From Georgenia ruanii (lineage in GTDB: Bacteria; Actinomycetota; Actinomycetes; Actinomycetales; Actinomycetaceae): a stretch of 64,000 nt of DNA. Of this stretch, positions 1 to 9,725 are shown in pieces. The number at the start of each line of letters is the position of its first letter. The first letter of the stretch is position 1. The stretch lies in NCBI RefSeq assembly GCF_009193175.1, contig NZ_VUKE01000019.1:1-64000 (forward strand). The letters run 5' to 3'. The notes below the pieces were generated by a model that worked only from the letters and a program-made list of their open reading frames with translations, ran no database searches and had not been told where the DNA came from. A program made the translations under genes and the position numbers.

Positions 1-1903
1 CGGCGCCCGCCGCGCCGGTGTCGGCGCCGGTCCCGGCCGGCGCGCCCGCCGTCGCTGCCGCGGCCCCGGCGGGGCCGGTGGGCGCGGCGCCGGGCGCGGC
101 GTCGGCGGGCGGCAGGAGCTGGTCGATGGGCACGCTCACGCGCACCTCGGTGCGGAAGATGCCCGGGTCACCCAGGCGCATCCCGCGCCGCTGGCGCATC
201 AGCAGGTGGATCGGCGGGAGCACCGCCTCCCCCGCCGCTGGCGGTGAGCCACCACCGGGCAGCCGCGCGGCAGGCGCACCACCACCACCACCGGCACCGG
301 CACCCGCGGTCGCGGCGGGCGGGCCCGCGCCCGGTGGATCGGCGTCTGGCGGATCGGCCTCCGGCGGATCGGCATCGGGTGGACGGCCATCGGCGCCGGC
401 ATGGCCACCGCCGGGCGGATCGGCCGCGGACGGATCGGCGTCGGCGCGGGAGCCGGCCGGTGTCGCGCCTGCCTCCGCGGCGCCGGCCGTGCCGGCGGCG
501 CGATCCGGGCCGCTTCCGCCGCTGGCGACGCCCTCGGGGCCGCTCGTGGCGCCGGCGACATCCCCGCCCGCGTCGCTGCCGCTGGCCGCTGCGCCGTCAC
601 TCCCGGTTCTCGCGCCGGTGGTGTCGTCGGGCGGGCCGCCCTCGCGGTCCGCGCTCCCGTTGTCGCCGCGGTCGCCGTCGCCGTCGCCGTCGCTGTCGGC
701 GTCGGCGCCGCCCGGGGTGAGGTGGTCGGTGGGGTCGTGACGCGGGCAGGTGCAGTGCCCGGCCGGCGGGCCCGCGGTGCCGGTGTGCAACGCCCCGGCG
801 GCCAGCGCGAACAACGCCTCCGCGCGCAGCACGTCCACGCTGCGCGGATCCCCGTCCGCCCGCGCCGCCCGCGCGGCGTTGGTCAACAACAGATCGAACG
901 GGACCGCGTCCTCCGCCCCCGCCACCACATACATCGACGCCATCCCGTCGACCAACGCCCGCGGATGCGTCACGTGCTGGCCCCGCACCGCCCGCGCGTG
1001 CCGCGCCGCCGCCTCCTCCGGGTCCACCTTGACCAGCTCGCGGGCCAGGTCCCGGGTGATCTGGTTGTGCGTGCGCCCCGCCGCCGTGACCAGCACGTCG
1101 TGCTGGACCGTCCAGGCCACGTCATCGGCCACCGGCCCCAACGCGTGCACGATCGTGGCCGCCTTGCGCCAGTCGAGCACCCCGGCCAACAACGCCTCGC
1201 CCGTCTCCGCGAAGCTCCCGCGCAGCCCCGCCCCCACCGCCACCAACCGCCGCGCCTCGGCCCGGGTGGTCGCCAACCGCATCGCCAGCTCCGCGCTCGT
1301 GCCGTTGACCTCCCCGCTGACCCCCGGGGCGATGATCCGCTGGGCGCTCATCGCCGGCATCCGCGCCAGCTCCGCCGCCGCCAGCGCCGCCCGCCCCGCC
1401 GCCCACGCCTCCACCCGCTTGAACGCTGCCACCACCTCCACGCCCGCGTAGGGGTCCAAGGCGGCCACGTCCACCCCCTCGAGCACCGCCGCCAGCTGGG
1501 CGTCCGGCGCCATCTCCGCCAGCACCGCCGCGGGCAGGTCCTGCGCCAGGCACCCGGCCCGCCCCGGCGGGGGCGGCACCGACGCCGCCGGCGCCGGCGG
1601 GGCCGGGGCGAAGGACTCCGGGCACTCCTCCCGCGCCGCCGCCGCCTCCCACTCCTCCTCGTCCCACCAGCCCAGCAGCGCCCGCGCGTGCCGGTCCCCC
1701 TCGATCGCCGCCGCCCGCGCCTCCAGCACCGGGCCCGCCGCCCACGCCGCCCGCTCCGCGGCCTCCTCCGCCTCGACCTCGGCCCGCGCGGCGGCCATGA
1801 CCGCCTCCATGTGCCCACACACCCGCCGGTCCGCCGCCACCTCGCAACACGCCCCGGCATCCCCGCCCGGCACGGCACCCCCACCCCGCTCTTCTTCGAA
1901 CAT
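1..1903 (-). CDS. DUF222 (13E12-repeat) family protein, HNH-nuclease-associated, 3' end outside window
   Basis: Reading leftward from the ATG at 1903 there is one open frame that never meets a stop before the window edge, giving 634 codons of an incomplete protein. The N-terminal 120 residues are Ala/Glu-rich. From about residue 130 to 390 the sequence reads as a DUF222 domain, with helices such as TRAEARRLVAVGAGLR and DVLVTAAGRTHNQITRDLAR. About 170 residues of Gly/Pro/Asp/Ala-rich low complexity follow (repeated ADPP units near 340-380), then a conserved block near residues 560-600. Family members usually end in an HNH nuclease motif, which would lie beyond base 1. These genes are multicopy in actinobacteria and their role is unsettled; a nuclease function is inferred only from the family. 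A TAGGCT -10-like element six bases upstream of the ATG suggests a leaderless mRNA. Several long opposite-strand frames here are shadows. Confidence 0.8.
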   Translation of the reverse strand, partial: MFEEERGGGAVPGGDAGACCEVAADRRVCGHMEAVMAAARAEVEAEEAAERAAWAAGPVLEARAAAIEGDRHARALLGWWDEEEWEAAAAREECPESFAPAPPAPAASVPPPPGRAGCLAQDLPAAVLAEMAPDAQLAAVLEGVDVAALDPYAGVEVVAAFKRVEAWAAGRAALAAAELARMPAMSAQRIIAPGVSGEVNGTSAELAMRLATTRAEARRLVAVGAGLRGSFAETGEALLAGVLDWRKAATIVHALGPVADDVAWTVQHDVLVTAAGRTHNQITRDLARELVKVDPEEAAARHARAVRGQHVTHPRALVDGMASMYVVAGAEDAVPFDLLLTNAARAARADGDPRSVDVLRAEALFALAAGALHTGTAGPPAGHCTCPRHDPTDHLTPGGADADSDGDGDGDRGDNGSADREGGPPDDTTGARTGSDGAAASGSDAGGDVAGATSGPEGVASGGSGPDRAAGTAGAAEAGATPAGSRADADPSAADPPGGGHAGADGRPPDADPPEADPPDADPPGAGPPAATAGAGAGGGGGAPAARLPGGGSPPAAGEAVLPPIHLLMRQRRGMRLGDPGIFRTEVRVSVPIDQLLPPADAAPGAAPTGPAGAAAATAGAPAGTGADTGAAGA

Positions 1904-1909
1904 ACGTCC

Positions 1910-1915
1910 AGCCTA
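1910..1915 (-). promoter_or_regulatory. -10 element of the DUF222 gene, leaderless configuration
   Basis: TAGGCT on the minus strand is followed by six bases and then the ATG at 1903, so transcription would start at or next to the A of the start codon. No purine-rich ribosome-binding site is present. The rest of 1916-2132 holds no recognisable gene. Confidence 0.5.
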
Positions 1916-2132
1916 GAACGACCCACCCACACCGACCACGACACCCACCACCCCTGTGGAAACACCGGCGACAGCGGCGCCGAGCGAGTGAGCGGTGGCT
2001 GGTGTGCGCCTGAAAGCAGCCGCTGGCAGGTCGCGGCCTAGGTACACCTGGTGGCAGATTCACCGCGAACCGCGCGAACACCACCTGACGGGTTCACCAC
2101 GGACCGGCGAGCGCGGCTGACATGATCGACCC

Positions 2133-3221
2133 ATGAGCGCCTCCGATGACGTCACGCGCGACGCTCCCGCTCCCGCTCCCACGACAGGCGACCTCCCCGC
2201 CCGCGACGCCCATCCGCCGCTCGCTCCCGACGCCCGCGAGGACGTCCTAGGGCCGCCATGGGTGGCGCGGACGATTCCGCTCGGCCGCCTCACCGACGGC
2301 GGCGAGGAGGCGTCGGTGCCCGACGTGGCGACCCTCGTGCACCACGACGACGCGGGACGTCGGGAGCGAGCGGTGCTCTATCTGTCCGGGTTCGTCGACT
2401 ACTTCTTCCAAGCTCACCACGCCCAGTCGTGGATCGACGCCGGCTACGACTTCTACGCGCTCGACATGCGCCGGGCGGGCCGCTCGACCAACGGCCATCC
2501 ACGCCCTGACGACGTCCGGGACCTGCGCGTACACGACGAGGAGATTCAGGCGGCGCTCGACCTCATCCGAGCGGCCGGGGCACGCCAGGTGGTCCTGCTC
2601 GGCCACTCCACCGGTGGCCTGCAGGCGGTGCTGTGGGCGTCGGACCACCCGGGGACGGTGGACGTCGTCGTCCTCAACTCTCCCTGGCTGGACCTCAACC
2701 GCAGCTGGCTCGAGCGCACGGTGGGCACCGCACTCCTCGACCGGCTGGGCGCGTGGCTGCCGAGCCTGCCGGTCGGCAAGCTCGGCGACGCCTACGGGCG
2801 GCACCTCCACGCCGACAGCGGCGGCGAGTGGACCTACGACCTCACGCTCAAGCCGCTCGCGGGCTTCCCGGTGCGCGCCGGGTTCATCCGCGCTGTCCGC
2901 CGCGCGCAGGCGGAGATCGCCCGCGGCCTCGACATCCAGGAGCCGGTGCTGCTCTGCTGCTCCACGCGCTCCGGCCACCCGCGCTACCCGGGTCCCGCGG
3001 AGGTGAGCACCACCGACGTCGTCCTCAGCGTCGAGCAGATGCTGCACCGTGCCCCGCTGCTCGGGCCCGACGTGACGATCATGCAGGTCCCCGGCGGCGT
3101 GCACGACCTGGCCCTCTCCGCGGGGGCGTCGCGGGAGTACTACACCCGCGGCGCGGTGGAGTGGGCGGGTCTGCGGCTCGACGAGCAGGCGGCGCGGCGC
3201 GCGGCGGGTCAGCCGGCGTAG
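2133..3221 (+). CDS. alpha/beta hydrolase (serine hydrolase)
   Basis: A 362-residue alpha/beta-fold hydrolase with no signal peptide, so probably cytosolic. After a hydrophilic 40-residue lead the protein shows the fold's hallmarks: a strand with YLSGFVDYFF near residue 90, the nucleophile elbow GHSTGG with Ser at about 158, an acidic residue in the C-terminal third and the triad His in GGVHDL near residue 323. Length and the Gly-His-Ser-x-Gly elbow fit the serine aminopeptidase/monoglyceride lipase-like (S33-type) group, but the substrate cannot be read from the sequence. It stands alone and converges on the efflux gene, with a 15-bp-stem hairpin between them. There is no good ribosome-binding site; CATGAT six bases before the ATG could be a weak -10 of a leaderless transcript. 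Confidence 0.8.
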   Translation: MSASDDVTRDAPAPAPTTGDLPARDAHPPLAPDAREDVLGPPWVARTIPLGRLTDGGEEASVPDVATLVHHDDAGRRERAVLYLSGFVDYFFQAHHAQSWIDAGYDFYALDMRRAGRSTNGHPRPDDVRDLRVHDEEIQAALDLIRAAGARQVVLLGHSTGGLQAVLWASDHPGTVDVVVLNSPWLDLNRSWLERTVGTALLDRLGAWLPSLPVGKLGDAYGRHLHADSGGEWTYDLTLKPLAGFPVRAGFIRAVRRAQAEIARGLDIQEPVLLCCSTRSGHPRYPGPAEVSTTDVVLSVEQMLHRAPLLGPDVTIMQVPGGVHDLALSAGASREYYTRGAVEWAGLRLDEQAARRAAGQPA

Positions 3222-3238
3222 CACCCGCGTAGCACCCG
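3217..3238 (+). repeat. 11-bp tandem duplication containing the stop codon
   Basis: The unit CGTAGCACCCG occurs twice head to tail. The first copy carries the TAG stop of the hydrolase gene, so the stop codon itself is duplicated. Confidence 0.8.
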
Positions 3239-3351
3239 CGACGGCCGACGGCGTCACACCCACGCCGGCCGACCGCGTCAACCCACCAGGACCGACGGCG
3301 CAGCACCCCGCCGGCGCCGAAGCCGCCGAGGCGCCCCGCGCCCCAACGCCG

Positions 3352-3384
3352 CGAGGGCAGCGCACCGGCGGTGCGCTGCCCTCG
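3352..3384. terminator. bidirectional hairpin between convergent genes
   Basis: A perfect 15-bp inverted repeat (arms 3352-3366 and 3370-3384, three-base GGC loop) lies between the convergent hydrolase and efflux genes. There is no clear T tract on either side, which is common for actinobacterial terminators. It probably ends transcription from both directions. Confidence 0.75.
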
Positions 3385-3399
3385 TGGTCGCCGTCGTCG

Positions 3400-5133
3400 T
3401 CAGTCGCGCGGCCCCCGCGCGCCGACGTCGTCGAGATCGTCCGCGTCGCTTGCGGGCGACGCCGGCACGGTGGCGTCCACGGAAGCCATCGCGGCGGCGC
3501 TGGGGACGCCCGGCTTGTCCGGCTGCCCGGCCACCTCCTCGATGACCCGCTGGCTGCGGGCGGGGACCTCCCAGGTGTTGCGCAGCTCGGTGCCCTTCAT
3601 GAAGAGCACGGCCACGAGGCCGATGACCGAGACGATGGCCGCGATGCCGAACACCAGGCCGATGCCGTCGCCGTAGGCGCTGTGGATGACGTTGGCGACC
3701 CCCGCCGGGAGCTGGCTGAGGTCCAGCGACGACGTCGAGCTGTCCATCCCGCTGACGTCCACGCCCTGGGCGGCGAGCCTGGTGCTGGTCAGCGAGGTGA
3801 CCTGCTGGGCGTAGACGGCGCCGAGCAGCTGGATGCCGATGGCGCCGCCGAGGGACCGGAAGAACGTCACCGTCGAGGTCGCCGCGCCGACGTTGCCGAG
3901 CGAGACGCTGTTCTGCACGGCCAGGACGAGGTTCTGCATCGAGGCACCGAGCCCGAGGCCGGCGATGAAGAGGAAGACCCCGATCAGCACCACGCTGGTG
4001 TCCGCCCCGACCATCGCCATGAGCCCCATGCCCGCCGCCAGCAGGGCCACGCCGCCGACGACGTACGGCTTCCACCGGCCGCTCGCGGTGACCCACCGGC
4101 CGGCCACGGTCGAGGAGATCAGCAGCCCGAACATCAGCGGCAGGCCCAGCCAGCCGGCGATCGTCGGGGAGTACCCGCGGCCGATCTGGAAGTACTGGCC
4201 GAGGAAGACGTTCGCGCCGAACAGCGCCGTGCCCACCGCGAGGCTGGCGACGATGGCCAGCGCCGTCGTCCGGTCCGAGAGGATCCGCAGCGGGACCACC
4301 GGCTCGCTGACGCGCTGCTCGACGATCACGAACAGCACGGCGGCGACCGCCGCGGCGCCGAGCATGACGGCCGTCTGCCAGGAAACCCAGGCGAACTCGT
4401 GGTTCGCGAAGGAGACCCAGATGAGCAGCAGCGTCGCGGAGAGGGAGATGAGCAGCGCGCCGAGGTAGTCGACCTTGGCGCCCGGCCGCCCCTTGCCGGG
4501 CACGTGCAGGTTCCGCATGACGACGGCGATCGCCGCGAGCATGAACGGCACGGTCGCCCAGAAGCACCAGCGCCAGCCCAGCCAGGGGACGTCGACGATG
4601 AGACCGCCGGCCAGCGGCCCGGACACCGTGGCGACCGCGATGACGGCGCCCATGTAGCCGTTGTACCGACCGCGCTGCCGCGGCGGGATGATCGTCGCGA
4701 TGATGATCTGGGTGAGGACCATGTTGGCCCCCATGCCGATGCCCTGGAGCACCCGGACGCCGATGAGCATCCCCGCCGAGGTGGAGAGGCCGGCGAGGAT
4801 CGACCCGGCGATGAAGACCACCATCGAGGCCAGGAGCAGCTTCTTCTTGTCGAAGAGGTCGGCCAGCTTCCCGGCGATGGGCGTGATCGCGGTCGAGGCG
4901 AGGATCGTCGAGGTGATGATCCAGGTGTACTGCTGCTGCGTGCCGCCGATCTCGCCGACGATCACAGGCAGCGCGTTGCCGACGATCGTGCCGGAGAGGT
5001 TGCCGACGAACATCGCCAGCAGCAGGCCGGTGAGCACCTTGAGGATCTGGCGGTGCTCGTGGTGGGCCTTGGCCGCCTCCTCGACGGTCATCCCGGCATA
5101 GGCCCTCCGGGTCGTCAGGTCCTTATCGCTCAA
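3400..5133 (-). CDS. MFS drug efflux transporter, DHA2 (EmrB/QacA) family
   Basis: A 577-residue polytopic membrane protein of the 14-TM drug:H+ antiporter-2 family. A cytosolic N-terminal tail of about 30 residues precedes TM1. The motif-A loop GKLADLFDKKK lies at about 88-98, and a Gly-rich motif-C-like segment (SGPLAGGL) near 170 is typical of antiporters. The C-terminal 70 residues are hydrophilic and Asp-rich. It should export hydrophobic or cationic compounds using the proton gradient; the real substrate is unknown. Its ATG overlaps the stop of the upstream MarR gene by four bases (ATGA), so the two are translationally coupled and the MarR protein is the likely repressor. Long plus-strand frames over this gene are shadows. 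Confidence 0.9.
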   Translation of the reverse strand: MSDKDLTTRRAYAGMTVEEAAKAHHEHRQILKVLTGLLLAMFVGNLSGTIVGNALPVIVGEIGGTQQQYTWIITSTILASTAITPIAGKLADLFDKKKLLLASMVVFIAGSILAGLSTSAGMLIGVRVLQGIGMGANMVLTQIIIATIIPPRQRGRYNGYMGAVIAVATVSGPLAGGLIVDVPWLGWRWCFWATVPFMLAAIAVVMRNLHVPGKGRPGAKVDYLGALLISLSATLLLIWVSFANHEFAWVSWQTAVMLGAAAVAAVLFVIVEQRVSEPVVPLRILSDRTTALAIVASLAVGTALFGANVFLGQYFQIGRGYSPTIAGWLGLPLMFGLLISSTVAGRWVTASGRWKPYVVGGVALLAAGMGLMAMVGADTSVVLIGVFLFIAGLGLGASMQNLVLAVQNSVSLGNVGAATSTVTFFRSLGGAIGIQLLGAVYAQQVTSLTSTRLAAQGVDVSGMDSSTSSLDLSQLPAGVANVIHSAYGDGIGLVFGIAAIVSVIGLVAVLFMKGTELRNTWEVPARSQRVIEEVAGQPDKPGVPSAAAMASVDATVPASPASDADDLDDVGARGPRD

Positions 5134-5738
5134 GAGAGCTCCTTTTTCAGTTCGTTTGCCGGCTGGTCGCCGGAAAGGTTCGCCGCCGCGCGGGAGGCGC
5201 CGGGGTCGTCCACCGGTTCAGGGCCGCTCAGGGCCTGGTATGCGTGCTCGGCGTTGCCGATCAGCTCCTCCAGGTCGTGCGCCATGCGGTAGATCCGCTC
5301 GGCGGGCCAGCCCGCGACCGCCTGCGCCATCGCCCCCATGTGCAGCTCGCGGACCTGCTCGAGGCGGGCGAGCCCCGCGTCCGTCAGCGAGACGAGCGAG
5401 GCGCGACCGTCCTCCGGGTCGGGACGGCGGCCGAGCAGCCCCTCCCTCTCAAGACCGGCGATCTGCCGGCTCGCGACCGAGGGGTCGACGAGCTGCTGCT
5501 CCGCGAGAGCCGCGACACGGCATTCCGTCGCGCGGTAGAGGCTGAACAGCAGGTGGATCTGCGAGGGCTGCAGCCCGCACCGGTGGGCGACCGCCGTGCT
5601 GAAGCTGCGGGACCGCCGGCTCAGGCTGACGAGCTGGGCAAGCAGGTCATCGGCAGCCTCACGCGGAGACCCAACGGGGCGAGGAGATTCAGGCGCTTGT
5701 GGCACGCATTCCACAGTACGCCTACATGCACCATGCAT
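5130..5738 (-). CDS. MarR-family transcriptional regulator of the adjacent efflux pump
   Basis: A winged-helix regulator of up to 202 residues. A MarR core is visible from about residue 30: dimerisation helix with LLAQLVSLSRRSRSFS, recognition-helix region LVDPSVASRQIAGLEREGLL, and the wing with the conserved DxR-type pattern PDPEDGRASLVSLTDAG. It forms an operon with the DHA2 pump downstream (4-bp overlap), the standard arrangement for a MarR repressor that is released by a toxic ligand. The start is uncertain. The ATG at 5738 gives eight extra residues and lacks a ribosome-binding site; a GTG eight codons later is an alternative. An inverted repeat just upstream is a candidate operator. Confidence 0.85.
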   Translation of the reverse strand: MHGACRRTVECVPQAPESPRPVGSPREAADDLLAQLVSLSRRSRSFSTAVAHRCGLQPSQIHLLFSLYRATECRVAALAEQQLVDPSVASRQIAGLEREGLLGRRPDPEDGRASLVSLTDAGLARLEQVRELHMGAMAQAVAGWPAERIYRMAHDLEELIGNAEHAYQALSGPEPVDDPGASRAAANLSGDQPANELKKELS

Positions 5739-5741
5739 CTA

Positions 5742-5767
5742 TATGGCCGCATGTGCCGTTGGCCATA
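5742..5767. promoter_or_regulatory. candidate MarR operator (inverted repeat)
   Basis: TATGGCC (5742-5748) and GGCCATA (5761-5767) form a 7-bp inverted repeat with a 12-bp spacer, directly upstream of the MarR start codon. The AT-rich step CATCTATATGG beside it stands out in this GC-rich DNA. Autoregulation of the marR-efflux operon from this site is inferred. Confidence 0.45.
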
Positions 5768-5859
5768 GCCCGCTCGACGACGCCGCATGCCGGACCAGTG
5801 TCCTGCCCGGCCCCCTCGCCGACGCCACGTCCGGAGGCACCCCTCCCCCCGGACCGTCC

Positions 5860-6378
5860 TCACCGGCGCACGTCGTGGAGGTGGTGCAGCACGTCGTGGA
5901 TGAAGTACTGGCTCAGCGTCTCCACGGTGAACTCTGAGCCGTTGCTGCGCACCCCGCGCCGCTGCCACCGCTCGAGCGGCACGGCGGCGAACGCATCGGC
6001 GACGGCGGCACCGGCGGCGGCCAGCTCCTCCCCCACCCGCGCGGGAGCCTCGTGCTCGTAGTCCCCCTCCACCGCGGCGGCGTCCTGGTCCCAGTTGGGG
6101 AAGGTCGGGCCGTCCTGCTCGAGCATCAGCCGCAGGCGGCCGTCGAACACCCCGCACACGTCGCGGACGTGGGCGGCGTACTCGAGCGGTGACCACGTCG
6201 AGTCATCGGGCCGCACGGTGGCGTCCGGTCGCCGGAGCACCTCCTGCCAGCGCCCGACGGCGTCACGCAGCAGGGCGGGCACGCTCGCCGGGTCCTCGCG
6301 GCCGGCCTCCACGCCGCACTCCTCGCAGCGCCGGTGCAGCACCCAGGTCCAGTCCTTGGTGTCTCCCTCGATCGCCAT
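5860..6378 (-). CDS. DinB-family metal-dependent protein
   Basis: A 172-residue DinB/DUF664-like four-helix protein. Candidate metal-binding histidines lie in AAHVRD (about residue 71) and in the C-terminal [10 protein letters not shown], the usual positions for the His triad of this fold. The N-terminal [14 protein letters not shown] segment is typical of an actinobacterial subgroup. Relatives include mycothiol-dependent maleylpyruvate isomerases and bacillithiol transferases; the substrate here is unknown, though actinobacteria make mycothiol. The ATG at 6378 was chosen over longer upstream extensions because GGGAAGGGG lies at the proper distance. It is divergent from the reductase gene at 6580. 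Confidence 0.8.
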   Translation of the reverse strand: MAIEGDTKDWTWVLHRRCEECGVEAGREDPASVPALLRDAVGRWQEVLRRPDATVRPDDSTWSPLEYAAHVRDVCGVFDGRLRLMLEQDGPTFPNWDQDAAAVEGDYEHEAPARVGEELAAAGAAVADAFAAVPLERWQRRGVRSNGSEFTVETLSQYFIHDVLHHLHDVRR

Positions 6379-6579
6379 GCGTGGCCCCTTCCCGTCGCTC
6401 GGTCGGCCGGCGGCGCCCGCCGCACCCGGCAGGCTACGGCGTTCTCGCGCCGGCCGGCCCGGTCGGCGCGGCGCTTCCCGGTGCGAGCATCTCGCCGCAC
6501 GTCCCGGCGCGAGCGACTCACCGCGCCTCCCGGTGGGTGCCGCTCGCGCGACGCCCGGCGCTGCTGGTTGACTGCGGCC

Positions 6580-7014
6580 ATGCCTCTCACCGGAACCTAC
6601 GAACCCAGCCCTCGTCAGTGGGTGCGCGACCAGGTCGAGCTCTACGAGCGCTCCGGCGGCACCGAGGGCACCACGCTGCACGGCAGGCCGTGCGTGCTGG
6701 TCACCGTGCGCGGCGCGCGCTCGGGCAACCTGCGCAAGGTCCCGCTCATGCGCGTCGAGCACGATGGCGCGTACGCGATGGTCGCCTCCGTGGGCGGGGC
6801 GCCGAAGCACCCCACCTGGTACTGGAACGTGCGCGCCAACCCCGACGTCGAGCTGCAGGACGGGCCCCAGAAGTGGGACATGGTGGCTCGCGAGGTCACC
6901 GGCGCCGAGAAGGCGCTGTGGTGGGAGCGGGCCGTCGAGGCCTTCCCCGCCTACGCCGAGTACCAGGAGAAGACCGACCGGGAGATCCCGCTCTTCGTGC
7001 TCGAGCGCGCCTGA
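6580..7014 (+). CDS. nitroreductase/quinone reductase family (deazaflavin F420-dependent, DDN-like)
   Basis: A 144-residue single-domain protein of the split-barrel F420-dependent reductase group (the family of mycobacterial Ddn). Diagnostic stretches are [22 protein letters not shown] near residues 30-50 and [24 protein letters not shown] near 68-91. Members use reduced coenzyme F420 to reduce quinones or nitro compounds, which implies that the organism makes F420. The ATG at 6580 matches the usual family N-terminus ([18 protein letters not shown]). The 201-bp divergent region shared with the DinB gene is GC-rich; I see no clear promoter or operator in it. Confidence 0.87.
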   Translation: MPLTGTYEPSPRQWVRDQVELYERSGGTEGTTLHGRPCVLVTVRGARSGNLRKVPLMRVEHDGAYAMVASVGGAPKHPTWYWNVRANPDVELQDGPQKWDMVAREVTGAEKALWWERAVEAFPAYAEYQEKTDREIPLFVLERA

Positions 7015-7113
7015 CGAGCGAGTGGGCACACTGACGGCGACGGGGCCGGCACGGCACACCCCGGAGCCGCCCGCCCCGGCCGGAGGTCCGGCGTCGGTCG
7101 TCGTCCCGGCGCC

Positions 7114-7119
7114 TACAGT
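7114..7119 (+). promoter_or_regulatory. -10 element of moeZ, leaderless configuration
   Basis: TACAGT is followed by six bases and the ATG at 7126. This spacing decides the start in favour of 7126 over the in-frame GTG at 7120. Confidence 0.5.
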
Positions 7120-7125
7120 GTGGGC

Positions 7126-8397
7126 ATGCCGCTAGCGCCCCTGGTCGAGCCGGGCCCGCCGCTGACGAACGCGCAGGTCCAGCGCTACTCCCGCCACCTC
7201 CTGCTCGGGCAGCTCGGGCCGGAGGGCCAGCGCCGCCTGCTCGCCGCCCGCGTGCTGGTCGTGGGCGCCGGCGGCCTCGGCGCTCCGGCCCTGCTCTACC
7301 TCGCGGCCGCGGGCGTCGGGCACATCGGCGTGGTCGACGACGACGTCGTCGACGCCTCCAACCTCCAGCGCCAGGTGATCCACACCCAGGCCGACGTCGG
7401 ACGTCCCAAGGTCGACTCCGCCGCCGAGAAGGTCCACGCACTCAACCCCGAGGTCACCGTCGAGCGCCACCACCTGCGCCTGGATGCCGCCAACACCCGC
7501 GACGTCGTCGCCGGCTACGACCTCGTCCTGGACGGGACCGACAACTTCCCCACCCGGTACCTGGTCAACGACGTCTGCGCGGACCTCGGGATCCCGCTCG
7601 TGTGGGGCTCGATCCTGCGTTTCGACGCCCAGGTCTCGGTGTTCTGGTCCCGGCCGCGCCCGGCCGCGGGCGGCGACGCCCCCGCCGTCACGCTGCGCGA
7701 CCTGTTCCCCTCCCCGCCCCCGCCCGGGACGACGCCCTCGTGCGGGCAGGCCGGCGTGCTCGGGGCGATGTGCGGGCAGGTCGGGTCGGTCATGGCGACC
7801 GAGGCGGTCAAGCTCATCACCGGCGCGGGCGAGCCGCTGCTCGGGCGCGTCCTCGTCCTCGACGCGCTCGGCGCGCGGTGGAACGAGATCCCCCTACGCC
7901 CCCGCCCGGGCGCCCGCCGCCCGCAGACGGTCGCCGAGCTCGGCTACGACCCGGCCGGCAGCCCGGCGGGCTCGACGGCCGCCGCGTGCGCCGTCGCCCC
8001 GGCCGCCCCGACTGCGGAAGCGGCCGGCGCCGAGCCCGCGCTCCCCGCGATCTCCGCCGCCGACCTCGCCCGCCGCCTGGCCCGGCGCGAGGGCGGGGAC
8101 GACGACTTCGTCCTGCTCGACGTCCGCGAGCCCGCCGAGCGTGGCATCGTGGCGATCCCCGGGGCGCTGTCCGTCCCGCTCGGCGAGGTGCTGGCCGACC
8201 CGGACGCCACCGTCCACCGCCTCGGTCTGCACCACCCCGGCGGGGCCGGCCGCGAGCTCCTCGTGCACTGCCGCAGCGGGCAGCGCTCCGCCGAGGCCGT
8301 GCGCGCCCTGCGCGACGCGGGCGCCCGGGCCGTCAACGTCTCCGGCGGGGTGCTCGCCTGGGTCGAGGACGTCGACCCGACCCTGCCCACCTACTGA
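7126..8397 (+). CDS. moeZ: MoeZ-type adenylyltransferase/sulfurtransferase (MoeB-rhodanese fusion)
   Basis: A 423-residue cytosolic enzyme that adenylates and then thiocarboxylates ubiquitin-like sulfur carriers such as MoaD for molybdopterin synthesis. The ThiF/MoeB domain (about 16-255) has the nucleotide loop VGAGGLGAP (47-55), the [14 protein letters not shown] segment and a candidate catalytic Cys206. The rhodanese domain (about 310-415) ends with active-site loop CRSGQR at Cys382. The zinc-binding Cys pairs of E. coli MoeB are missing (RDLFP in place of CxxCLFP, and no late CPVCG), as is normal for actinobacterial MoeZ. It opens the molybdenum-cofactor gene set. MoeZ can also serve thiamine or CysO-type carriers, so its role may be wider than Moco. 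Confidence 0.9.
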   Translation: MPLAPLVEPGPPLTNAQVQRYSRHLLLGQLGPEGQRRLLAARVLVVGAGGLGAPALLYLAAAGVGHIGVVDDDVVDASNLQRQVIHTQADVGRPKVDSAAEKVHALNPEVTVERHHLRLDAANTRDVVAGYDLVLDGTDNFPTRYLVNDVCADLGIPLVWGSILRFDAQVSVFWSRPRPAAGGDAPAVTLRDLFPSPPPPGTTPSCGQAGVLGAMCGQVGSVMATEAVKLITGAGEPLLGRVLVLDALGARWNEIPLRPRPGARRPQTVAELGYDPAGSPAGSTAAACAVAPAAPTAEAAGAEPALPAISAADLARRLARREGGDDDFVLLDVREPAERGIVAIPGALSVPLGEVLADPDATVHRLGLHHPGGAGRELLVHCRSGQRSAEAVRALRDAGARAVNVSGGVLAWVEDVDPTLPTY

Positions 8398-8441
8398 CCG
8401 TCCCGTCCGACCGTCCCCCAAGCACCGCCCCGAGGAGTCGC

Positions 8442-9725
8442 ATGATCACCGTCGAGCAGCACCTGGAGCGCGTCCTCGCCGCCGTGCGGCCGCTCGCTCC
8501 GCAACGCCTGCCGCTCGACCAGGCCCACGGGTGCGTGCTCGCCGAGGAGGTCACCGCCCTCCTCGCCGTCCCGCCGTTCGACAACTCCGCCATGGACGGC
8601 TTCGCGGTCCGGGCCGCCGACGTCGCCGCGGCGGACGACGGCGCGCCGGTGCGGCTGCGCGTGGTCGGGGACGTGCCGGCCGGCTCCGCCGCACGCCCGC
8701 CGGTCGAGCCCGGCACCGCAGTGCGGGTCATGACCGGCGCCCCCGTCCCGCCCGGCGCCGACGCCGTCGTGCCCGTCGAGCACACCGACCAGGCGGCCGG
8801 CCCGGGCCAGGAGCTGCCCGCCGTCGTCGAGGTCCGCCGGCCCGCCGCGCCGGGCGCCCACCTGCGCGGGGCCGGGGAGGACGTCTCCCCCGGCGCGGTC
8901 GTGCTGCGCGCGGGCACGCCCCTGCGCGCCCGCGACCTGTCCACCGCCGCGTCCGTGGGGCACGGCACGCTGCTCGTCCACCCCCCGGTGCGCGTGGGGG
9001 TGCTGTCCACCGGCTCCGAGCTGGTCCCGCCCGGGCAGACGCCCGGCGCCGGGCAGATCCCGGACTCCAACCACGTCCTCGTCGCCGGCATGGTCCGGGA
9101 GGCCGGCGCCGTGCCGGTGCTGCTCGGCGCGGTGGCCGACGACGCCGCCGCCCTGCGCGCCCGGCTCGCCGAGAACCTGGGCCGGGTGGAGGCCGTGGTG
9201 ACCACCGGCGGGGTCAGCGCCGGGGCGTACGACGTCGTCAAGGAGGTCCTCGCCCCGCTGGGCGAGGTGACCTTCGACCAGGTGGCCATGCAGCCGGGCA
9301 AGCCGCAGGGCTTCGGCGTGCTGCGCGAGGGCGCGGAGGCCGGGCCCGGCGCGCCGAGCGACCCGGGGCTGGGCGTGCCGATCTTCTGCCTGCCGGGCAA
9401 CCCGGTGAGCGTCTTCGTGAGCTTCCAGGTGTTCGTCGCGCCCGCGCTGAGCCGCCTGCGCGCCCTGGTGGCCGACGCCGGCGCGCCCGCCGCGGCCGTC
9501 GCCGCCACCGGCTGGCGCTGCCCGCCGGGGCGCCGCCAGTACATGCCCGTGGTCGTCGACGGCACGGACGACACCGGCGCCCTGCGGGTGCGCCCGGCCA
9601 CCGCGGGCGGCTCCGGCTCGCACCTCGTGGCGTCCCTGGCCCAGGCCGACGCCCTCGCCGTCGTCGACGCCGAGGTGGACGCAGTGCGAGAGGGGGACGC
9701 CGTGCGCGTCATGATGGTGCCGTGA
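8442..9725 (+). CDS. moeA: molybdopterin molybdenumtransferase MoeA
   Basis: A 427-residue enzyme that inserts molybdate into adenylylated molybdopterin, the last step of Moco synthesis. Family motifs are clear: [17 protein letters not shown] near residue 45, [19 protein letters not shown] near 96, [10 protein letters not shown] near 188, [14 protein letters not shown] near 253 and [17 protein letters not shown] near 315. Length is slightly above the usual 400-410 residues. The start follows GAGGAGTCG, a good ribosome-binding site. The stop overlaps the GTG start of moaC by four bases (GTGA), which couples their translation. It works with Mog, encoded a little further on in the opposite direction. 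Confidence 0.95.
   Translation: MITVEQHLERVLAAVRPLAPQRLPLDQAHGCVLAEEVTALLAVPPFDNSAMDGFAVRAADVAAADDGAPVRLRVVGDVPAGSAARPPVEPGTAVRVMTGAPVPPGADAVVPVEHTDQAAGPGQELPAVVEVRRPAAPGAHLRGAGEDVSPGAVVLRAGTPLRARDLSTAASVGHGTLLVHPPVRVGVLSTGSELVPPGQTPGAGQIPDSNHVLVAGMVREAGAVPVLLGAVADDAAALRARLAENLGRVEAVVTTGGVSAGAYDVVKEVLAPLGEVTFDQVAMQPGKPQGFGVLREGAEAGPGAPSDPGLGVPIFCLPGNPVSVFVSFQVFVAPALSRLRALVADAGAPAAAVAATGWRCPPGRRQYMPVVVDGTDDTGALRVRPATAGGSGSHLVASLAQADALAVVDAEVDAVREGDAVRVMMVP

Noticed and set aside
401-2041. 546-codon open frame on the plus strand
   Set aside because: It is the complement of the DUF222 gene, whose minus-strand frame gives recognisable domain sequence; the plus-strand product is Arg/His/Pro-rich low complexity.
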